NCBI RefSeq assembly: GCF_946227985.1 | Contig: NZ_CAMKGL010000003.1 | Location: 124,001 to 188,000, forward strand | Source of the DNA: Serratia quinivorans | GTDB taxonomy: Bacteria; Pseudomonadota; Gammaproteobacteria; Enterobacterales; Enterobacteriaceae | Length of the DNA: 64,000 nt | Direction: 5' to 3' | In this document: positions 58,259 to 64,000 of the stretch, piece after piece | Numbering within the stretch: the stretch's first letter is position 1 | How the letters are laid out: each line of letters starts with the position of its first letter | Notes under the pieces: generated by a model | Database searches by the model: none | Seen by the model: only the letters and a program-made list of their open reading frames with translations | Told to the model about the DNA's origin: nothing | Program-made: the position numbers and the translations under genes

Positions 58259-58564
58259 ATGGCACATGATTCAAATGCAGAAAACTTACGCGCTGAACTT
58301 AAATCCTTAGCCGATACGCTGGAAGAAGTGTTGAACTCTTCCACCGATAAGCCAAAAGCTGAACTGGAAAAGCTGCGCTCCAAAGCCGAAAGCGCGTTGA
58401 AAGATACCCGCGTACGTCTGAGCGATGCCGGGGACAAGATTGCCTCCCACACCAAAGAATTCGCCGGTCAGGCAGATGATTATGTTCGTGATAATCCGTG
58501 GACCGGTATCGGGATTGGCGCTGCGGTCGGCGTAGTGCTGGGCGTTCTGCTAGCGCGCCGCTAA
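58259..58564 (+). CDS. yqjD: ElaB/YqjD-type membrane-anchored ribosome-binding protein
   Basis: 101 residues, equal in size to E. coli YqjD. Helical N-terminal part (LRAELKSLADTLEEVL), DUF883 pattern with YVRDNPWTGIGIGAAVGVVLGVLLARR at the end, a C-terminal transmembrane anchor. E. coli YqjD binds stationary-phase ribosomes at the inner membrane. The start is the ATG at 58259 after AAGGAATAATCAC. First gene of yqjDEK, where the next gene starts two bases after its stop. Confidence 0.95.
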   Translation: MAHDSNAENLRAELKSLADTLEEVLNSSTDKPKAELEKLRSKAESALKDTRVRLSDAGDKIASHTKEFAGQADDYVRDNPWTGIGIGAAVGVVLGVLLARR

Positions 58565-58566
58565 TT

Positions 58567-58968
58567 ATGGCAGAACAACCGCAAGTTCGTGCACAGGGCC
58601 CCGCTAAAGGGGTCCTGGATGTCGCCCAGCGCATCATCACTATTCTGGTCGGTATGGTGGAAACCCGGGTTCGCCTGGCCGTGGTCGAGCTGGAAGAGGA
58701 GAAAGCCAACCTCATTCAGTTACTGATTATGGCCGGCATGACCCTGCTATTCACCGCATTTGGCCTGATGAGTCTGCTGATCCTGATTTTCTGGGCTATT
58801 GACCCTATTTACCGTTTGATGGCATTAGGCGCGACGACCGGTGTGCTGTTGTTCCTGGCCGTGGTTGGGGCTATCTGGACGCTGGTCAAAGCCCGCCGCT
58901 CCACGCTGCTGGGCACGACGCGCAAGCAGTTGGAAATCGACCGTTCCGAGCTGGAAGGTGAAAAATGA
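58567..58968 (+). CDS. yqjE: Inner-membrane protein YqjE (phage holin superfamily III)
   Basis: 133 residues with two transmembrane helices (about 50-75 and 84-106) framed by amphipathic ends. It belongs to the YqjE/holin superfamily III group. The role is unknown; it is co-transcribed with yqjD and yqjK (4-bp overlap ATGA with yqjK). Confidence 0.94.
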   Translation: MAEQPQVRAQGPAKGVLDVAQRIITILVGMVETRVRLAVVELEEEKANLIQLLIMAGMTLLFTAFGLMSLLILIFWAIDPIYRLMALGATTGVLLFLAVVGAIWTLVKARRSTLLGTTRKQLEIDRSELEGEK

Positions 58969-59252
58969 ATCGCCGCCGCTATCTGGAATGGAGAAAAGAG
59001 AAGCTCGTTCGCAAGATCCAGCAGCAAAGGCTGGATCTTGCCGAGAACAAAACCCTGTGGCTGGAAAAGACCGAGCGCATCGATCGCGGCTGGCAAACCC
59101 TTTTCGGCCTGCGTAAATATCTGGTGGTCGGCTCCAGCGTGATGGCGTTGTATGGCATCCGTCACCCCAGCAAGCTGATTCGCTGGTCACGCCGTGCCTT
59201 TGGTGCCTTTGGCACTATCCGCTTGATCCAGAAAACGTTTTCCAGCAAGTAA
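58965..59252 (+). CDS. yqjK: YqjK-family protein
   Basis: 95 residues. A very basic N-terminal helix (NRRRYLEWRKEKLVRKIQQQR) is followed by a short hydrophobic segment (YLVVGSSVMALYGI, about 47-60) and a basic tail. It matches E. coli YqjK in place and type; function is unknown. It overlaps yqjE by four bases. After it comes a 296-bp gap before the DoxX gene, in which I see no gene or strong structure. Confidence 0.92.
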   Translation: MNRRRYLEWRKEKLVRKIQQQRLDLAENKTLWLEKTERIDRGWQTLFGLRKYLVVGSSVMALYGIRHPSKLIRWSRRAFGAFGTIRLIQKTFSSK

Positions 59253-59548
59253 CCGTCCACCACTCCATCAATACTTCCGATGTTTTGCCCGCCTTTTCAC
59301 AGAGACTTTACGTTTCTGCCGGTGAAGGCTGGGCAACTTTCTGATTCCCCACGATTTGTTAGCAGGCTAAAGATTCAGTTTTTTTGAAAAAATACGACAG
59401 TTTTACTTGCTAACAAAGCGTACTCATCCCGATTAACATTCACTCCATCAAGACGAAACGGGCAGGACAGGGTCAGAGATCCGGCATACCGCTCACTAAA
59501 CATGACAAACGCCAAGACTGGCAAACAAAAATCACTTTGGAGTAAATG

Positions 59549-59944
59549 ATGAAAAAATTAGAAGATGCAGGTTTGCTGGTTGCTCGTATTCTGATGCCAA
59601 TCCTGTTTATCGTGGCAGGCTACGGCAAAATGGGTGATGCCTATGCCGGCACCCAACAGTATATGCAATCGATGGGCGTACCTGGCTTCTTGCTGCCACT
59701 GACCATCCTGCTGGAATTTGGCGGCGGCCTGGCAATTTTGTTCGGTTTCCTGACCCGCACCGTGGCACTGTTTACCGCCGGTTTTACCATCCTGACCGCG
59801 TTACTGTTCCATACTAACTTTGCGGATGGCGTAAACCAGCTGATGTTCATGAAGAACCTGACCATCGCCGGTGGCTTCATCGTACTGGCCGTTGCCGGCC
59901 CGGGCGGTTTCAGCATCGACCGTATTTTGAACAAAAAGTGGTAA
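59549..59944 (+). CDS. yqjF: DoxX-family membrane protein YqjF
   Basis: 131 residues with four transmembrane helices. DoxX-like signature ARILMPILFIVAGYGK near 11-26 and EFGGGLAILFGFLTRTVALFTAGFTILTA in the middle. The second of two tandem ATGs is chosen because it has GGAG at the right distance and matches E. coli MKKLEDVG. Members act with oxidoreductases and thiol stress systems; the gene next to it encodes a glutathionyl-hydroquinone reductase, as in E. coli. Confidence 0.95.
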   Translation: MKKLEDAGLLVARILMPILFIVAGYGKMGDAYAGTQQYMQSMGVPGFLLPLTILLEFGGGLAILFGFLTRTVALFTAGFTILTALLFHTNFADGVNQLMFMKNLTIAGGFIVLAVAGPGGFSIDRILNKKW

Positions 59945-59964
59945 GGTTTTAACACCGACTCAGG

Positions 59965-59986
59965 GGCCCGCATGTCGGGCCTTTTT
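59965..59986 (+). terminator. Hairpin between yqjF and yqjG
   Basis: GGCCCG, loop CATGT, CGGGCC and five T. It may partly terminate yqjF transcripts, since yqjG begins 30 bp later with its own AAGGAG. Confidence 0.75.
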
Positions 59987-60016
59987 GCTTTTTACTCGGA
60001 CACGAAGGAGATTCCC

Positions 60017-61003
60017 ATGGGACAACTCGTCGATGGCGTTTGGCAAGACATCTGGTATGACACTTCATCCACCGGGGGCCGTTTCAAACGCTCAACCTCT
60101 CAGTTCCGCAACTGGGTGACCGCTGACGGTCAACCGGGCGAACACGGAGTCGGGGGTTTTAAAGCGGAGCAAGATCGTTATCACCTGTACGTTTCACTCG
60201 CCTGCCCCTGGGCACATCGCACCCTGCTGATGCGCAAATTGAAAGGGCTCGAATCACTTATTCCTGTTTCCGTGGTGCATCCACTGATGCTGGAAAATGG
60301 CTGGACCTTTGGCACCGATTTCCCTGAAGCGACTGGCGACGATCTGTATCACTCAGATTTTCTCTACCAGCTCTACCTGCGCGCCGACCCACACTATACC
60401 GGCCGCGTGACGGTACCGGTGCTGTGGGATAAGCAACGGCAAACCATCGTCAGTAACGAATCCGCCGATATCATCCGCATGTTCAACAGCGCATTTGATG
60501 GCGTTGGCGCACGCGCCGGCGACTATTACCCCACCGAGCTGCGCGGAAAAATTGATGAGTTAAACGGTTGGATTTACGATCAGGTAAATAACGGGGTGTA
60601 CAAGGCCGGTTTCGCCACCAGCCAGGAAGCCTATGACGAAGCAGTGAACGGGGTATTTGACGCTCTGGCGCGGCTGGAGCAGATCCTGGGGCAACAGCGT
60701 TACCTGACGGGCGATCGCCTGACTGAGGCCGACCTGCGCCTGTGGACCACGCTGATACGCTTCGACCCGGTGTATGTCACCCACTTTAAATGCGACAAAC
60801 ACCGCATCAGCGATTATCTCAACCTGTATGGCTTCCTGCGGGACATTTACCAGATGCCGGGCATTGCCGAAACGGTCAGCCTGCCGCACATCCGCCATCA
60901 CTATTACCGCAGCCACGCCACCATCAATCCGCACGGTATTATTTCCATCGGGCCGGCACAAGATTTGGATGAGCCACACGGCCGCGACCGGCGTTTTGGT
61001 TAA
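60017..61003 (+). CDS. yqjG: Glutathionyl-hydroquinone reductase
   Basis: Reduces glutathionyl-(hydro)quinones with glutathione. 328 residues, the same as E. coli YqjG. It is a Xi-class GST: the catalytic Cys63 is in YVSLACPWAHRTL and the C-terminal helical domain follows from about 170. The start is the ATG at 60017, nine bases after AAGGAG. Confidence 0.96.
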   Translation: MGQLVDGVWQDIWYDTSSTGGRFKRSTSQFRNWVTADGQPGEHGVGGFKAEQDRYHLYVSLACPWAHRTLLMRKLKGLESLIPVSVVHPLMLENGWTFGTDFPEATGDDLYHSDFLYQLYLRADPHYTGRVTVPVLWDKQRQTIVSNESADIIRMFNSAFDGVGARAGDYYPTELRGKIDELNGWIYDQVNNGVYKAGFATSQEAYDEAVNGVFDALARLEQILGQQRYLTGDRLTEADLRLWTTLIRFDPVYVTHFKCDKHRISDYLNLYGFLRDIYQMPGIAETVSLPHIRHHYYRSHATINPHGIISIGPAQDLDEPHGRDRRFG

Positions 61004-61010
61004 CGCACGC

Positions 61011-61038
61011 CTCCCTTTTGCTTAACGGCAAGAGGGAG
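61011..61038. terminator. Bidirectional hairpin between yqjG and yhaJ
   Basis: CTCCCTTTTGC, loop TTAACG, GCAAGAGGGAG, with one G-T pair, in the 37-bp gap between convergent genes; TTTT follows on the plus strand. Confidence 0.7.
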
Positions 61039-61040
61039 TT

Positions 61041-61946
61041 TTACTGGCGTTCCAGTTGGGCGAACAGTCGTGGAATTTCGCGCAGGAACCAGGCTTTCGC
61101 CTCCCCCATGCTGTCGCGTCGCCAGGCCATGATAATGTCGGCCTCACGGCTGTATTCTGGCCCCACAACGCGTAAGCGCCCTTCTTCGATGTCTTTCTCG
61201 ACCATCGGGTAAGGCATGGTCGCCACACCCAGCCCTGCCAGCAAAGCCAGGCGCTTGTCTTCAATGGTGCTGACCGTTAGCCGCTGCTGTTTATCCAGTA
61301 ATTGCACCGTCAGTACCGGGCGTTCCCGGGCGGTATCCGCGACCGCAATGCCGCGGTACTTCACGCGCGTCATTTCAGACAGCGGCTCCGGTTCCAGATG
61401 TATCGGATGGTTCGGTGCGGCCACATACACGCTCATTACCTTGTACAGCTTACGGGTATTTATTTCCGACGACGCGCGGAAATGCATATCCGGAGCGATA
61501 ACAATATCGGCGCGCCCCTGCTCTAGCCTTTCCCAGGCACCGGCCAGCACTTCGGTCAAGATCGACACCTGGGTATTGGCCTTCAGCGCCAATTTGTCGA
61601 CCAGCGGAAACAGCTTACTCGGCGGCGACAACGCTTCGCTGACAATCGTCAGGTGGGTTTCCCAGCCGCGTGCCAGCGCTTCCGCATCGGTGGTCAGCTT
61701 GTCTGCCGCCTCCAACAGCACCCGTCCACGCTCCAGCAGCATACGCCCGACGTTGGTGAACTTGGTACGGTGACCGGAGCGGTCGAACAGCACCACGTCC
61801 AATTCTTCTTCCAATTTTTGCATGGTATAGCTGAGCGCCGACGGCACGCGCCCCAGCTCATCGGCTGCCGCAGCGAAGCTGCCACGTCGGTCGATCGCAT
61901 CCATAACCCTTAACGCTTCAAGCGTTAACGCCCGATCTCTGGCCAT
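61041..61946 (-). CDS. yhaJ: LysR-family regulator YhaJ
   Basis: 301 residues (E. coli 298). The first 100 residues, with the helix-turn-helix GSFAAAADELGRVPSALSYTMQKLEEEL, are nearly the same as in E. coli. The remainder is the LysR substrate-binding domain. E. coli YhaJ responds to dinitrotoluene derivatives and activates yqjF, and it also controls virulence genes in pathogens. Here its proposed target yqjF lies 1.1 kb away. It is divergent from yhaK. Confidence 0.96.
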   Translation of the reverse strand: MARDRALTLEALRVMDAIDRRGSFAAAADELGRVPSALSYTMQKLEEELDVVLFDRSGHRTKFTNVGRMLLERGRVLLEAADKLTTDAEALARGWETHLTIVSEALSPPSKLFPLVDKLALKANTQVSILTEVLAGAWERLEQGRADIVIAPDMHFRASSEINTRKLYKVMSVYVAAPNHPIHLEPEPLSEMTRVKYRGIAVADTARERPVLTVQLLDKQQRLTVSTIEDKRLALLAGLGVATMPYPMVEKDIEEGRLRVVGPEYSREADIIMAWRRDSMGEAKAWFLREIPRLFAQLERQ

Positions 61947-62053
61947 CGAATCTCTCTGTCAGGAAATTTGAATATACCGACCAGATTAACTGGCTAACAA
62001 TCCGTCGTCCAGATGCTTACCATCTAGATAATGAATTTAGAGAGCCGATTGCC

Positions 62054-62755
62054 ATGATTACATGCAGAACAGCACAACAATGCGGGCAAGCTGACTTTGG
62101 TTGGCTGCAGGCTCGTTACACCTTTTCTTTTGGACACTACTTCGATCCCAAGCTGATGGGCTATGCCTCATTGCGGGTGTTAAATCAAGAAGTGCTGGCA
62201 CCGGGCGCATCGTTCCAGCCACGTACCTACCCCAGCGTGGATATCCTGAATTTAATCCTGCAGGGTAAAGCGGAATACCGCGACAGCGAAGGCAACACGG
62301 TGAGCGCCAAGGCCGGTGAGGCTTTGCTGCTGGCCACTCAACCAGGGCTGAGCTACAGCGAGCAGAACATCAGCAGTGATACGCCGTTAACCCGCTTGCA
62401 ACTGTGGCTGGATGCCTGCCCAGAGCGCACCAACGAACGCGTACAGCGTCTGATGCTGCCAGAGGCCGGTCTGACCCTGCTGGCCTCGCCAGACGGTGCT
62501 CAGGGCAGCCTGCAACTGCGTCAACAGGTGTGGATCCACCATCTGGATTTACAGCCCGGTGAGCAACAAACGCTGGCGTTGAACGGACCCCGTGCCTATT
62601 TACAGTCGATCCACGGCACCATTGAAGCCCATGGCGAACGTCACGACGGCCAACGGCTAACCTGCGGTGATGGGGCGTTTATCCATGAGGAGAACCGTCT
62701 GACTGTCCGCGCCGAAACACCACTGCGCGCGCTGCTGATCGATTTGCCGGTGTAA
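62054..62755 (+). CDS. yhaK: Pirin-like bicupin protein YhaK
   Basis: 233 residues, exactly the length of E. coli YhaK. It has a bicupin (pirin) fold with N-terminal cupin about 45-120 and C-terminal about 150-230. E. coli YhaK is cytoplasmic, sensitive to oxidation and induced by nitrosative stress, but lacks the usual pirin metal set. It is divergent from yhaJ, with about 107 bp between them, and ends at the terminator it shares with rnpB. Confidence 0.94.
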   Translation: MITCRTAQQCGQADFGWLQARYTFSFGHYFDPKLMGYASLRVLNQEVLAPGASFQPRTYPSVDILNLILQGKAEYRDSEGNTVSAKAGEALLLATQPGLSYSEQNISSDTPLTRLQLWLDACPERTNERVQRLMLPEAGLTLLASPDGAQGSLQLRQQVWIHHLDLQPGEQQTLALNGPRAYLQSIHGTIEAHGERHDGQRLTCGDGAFIHEENRLTVRAETPLRALLIDLPV

Positions 62756-62777
62756 TGGGCATCCAGAAAGGAAAAAA

Positions 62778-62803
62778 CCCCGCGTAACTTGCGTTACGCG
62801 GGG
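62778..62803. terminator. Bidirectional terminator of yhaK and rnpB
   Basis: CCCCGCGTAAC/GTTACGCGGGG, an 11-bp stem with a 4-nt loop, has A6 on its left and T4 on its right. It lies just beyond the 3' end of rnpB on the minus strand. Confidence 0.9.
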
Positions 62804-62813
62804 TTTTCTTTAT

Positions 62814-63192
<379 letters not shown>

Positions 63193-63233
63193 GGCGCGGA
63201 TAGTAGCGTTGCGCTCACTGCAGGTCAACCGCT

Positions 63234-64000
63234 TTACTGTTCTTGTTGCTCTAAAGCATATTTATACAACGCATTTTTCTTCACGCCGTGGATCTCCGCC
63301 GCCAGTGCCGCCGCCTTTTTCAACGGCAGTTCTTTTTGCAGCAACGCCAGGGTTCGCAGCGCCTCCAGCGGCAATGCGTCCTCCTGCGCCTTGTGGCCTT
63401 CAACGATCAGTACCATTTCGCCACGGCGTCGGACTTCGTCTTCCTGCACCCAGGCCAGCAGTTCGCCAACCGGCGCGCCGGTAATGGACTCCCAGGTTTT
63501 GGTCAGCTCGCGCGCCAGCACCACATAACGCTGCGGCCCCCAGACGGTGACCATGTCCTGCAAACTTTCCAGCAAACGGTGGGTAGATTCGTAGAAAATC
63601 AACGTGCGCGGTTCCTCTGCCAGCGCCATCAGCGTATCCTTACGCCCCTTGGTTTTCGCCGGCAGGAACCCTTCGTAACAGAAGCGGTCTGAAGCCAAAC
63701 CGGCGGCACAGAGTGCGGTAGTTGCCGCACAGGCACCTGGCAGCGGCACCACGCGGATGCCGGCTTCGCGGCAACGGCGCACCAGGTGATAACCCGGATC
63801 GTTGATCAACGGCGTACCCGCATCGGAAACCAGCGCAATGCTCTGGCCTTCCTGCAGTTTCGCCAACAGTTGATCGGCCTTTTGTTGTTCGTTATGGTCA
63901 TGCAGCGCAAACAACCGCGCGCTAATCGCAAAGTGTTGCAACAGCAACCCGGTATGGCGCGTGTCTTCGGCCGCAATCAGATCAACGCTTTTCAGTACCT
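63234..64000 (-). CDS. rsmI: 16S rRNA (cytidine(1402)-2'-O)-methyltransferase RsmI (C-terminal part)
   Basis: Methylates the 2'-O of C1402 of 16S rRNA. About 255 C-terminal residues of roughly 287 are visible; the start and the GTPIGN motif lie past the right edge. It is a tetrapyrrole-methylase-fold enzyme, with [29 protein letters not shown] and RELTKTWE all present. The C-terminal [26 protein letters not shown] is a small DNA/RNA-binding-like helical tail. It is followed by rnpB on the same strand, with about 40 bp between them. Confidence 0.95.
   Translation of the reverse strand, partial: VLKSVDLIAAEDTRHTGLLLQHFAISARLFALHDHNEQQKADQLLAKLQEGQSIALVSDAGTPLINDPGYHLVRRCREAGIRVVPLPGACAATTALCAAGLASDRFCYEGFLPAKTKGRKDTLMALAEEPRTLIFYESTHRLLESLQDMVTVWGPQRYVVLARELTKTWESITGAPVGELLAWVQEDEVRRRGEMVLIVEGHKAQEDALPLEALRTLALLQKELPLKKAAALAAEIHGVKKNALYKYALEQQEQ

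Overview
The window looks like chromosome of an enterobacterium close to Serratia (Yersiniaceae). The basis is GC-rich coding sequence, near-complete protein similarity to Escherichia coli K-12 orthologues, ERIC repeats, and the remains of an AAC(6')-Ic-type acetyltransferase gene, a family resident in Serratia. The genus is inferred from these traits and no alignment was run.

Most of the window follows the E. coli order from ygiB to yhaK: ygiB-ygiC, ygiD, ribB (with FMN riboswitch), ubiK, hldE-glnE-ygiF, ygiM, cca, uppP, folB, plsY, tsaD, rpsU-dnaG-rpoD, mug, tRNA-Ile2, fadH, rlmG, ygjP, ygjR, alx (with Mn riboswitch), sstT, uxaCA/exuT/exuR, yqjA-mzrA, yqjC, yqjDEK, yqjF, yqjG, yhaJ, yhaK. 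It ends with rnpB and rsmI. The left edge carries gldA and the start of dhaK (glycerol/dihydroxyacetone use).

Accessory DNA is inserted at a few points. The largest block (about 3.8-10.9 kb) lies between ygiC and ygiD, where E. coli K-12 has no such genes; zupT, which lies between ygiD and ribB in E. coli, is not present there. It encodes a mannose-family PTS (EIIA, B, C, D), a two-domain protein ending in a type I mannose-6-phosphate isomerase module, two cupin-type phosphoglucose-isomerase-like proteins and a LacI-family regulator. An identical 18-bp palindromic operator stands before both sugar-gene transcription units, so the block reads as one self-contained regulon for an unidentified sugar. 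It is the best candidate here for an undescribed system.

The second block (about 31.6-41.2 kb) lies between tRNA-Ile2 and fadH. It holds a DUF2569 membrane protein, a decayed aac(6') gene, an HPP-family membrane protein, a YfcF-type glutathione transferase, a GABA-type catabolic cluster (PuuE/GabT-like transaminase, GabD-like dehydrogenase, HAAAP-type permease, divergent MocR/GabR-type regulator) and an ABC-F ATPase. Single additions are yjeH beside an ERIC that carries an insertion, a DUF1508 gene after rpoD, a glutamine-amidotransferase gene after ygjR, and an unrecognised exported protein between exuR and yqjA.

No CRISPR array, insertion sequence, prophage or rRNA operon was seen.
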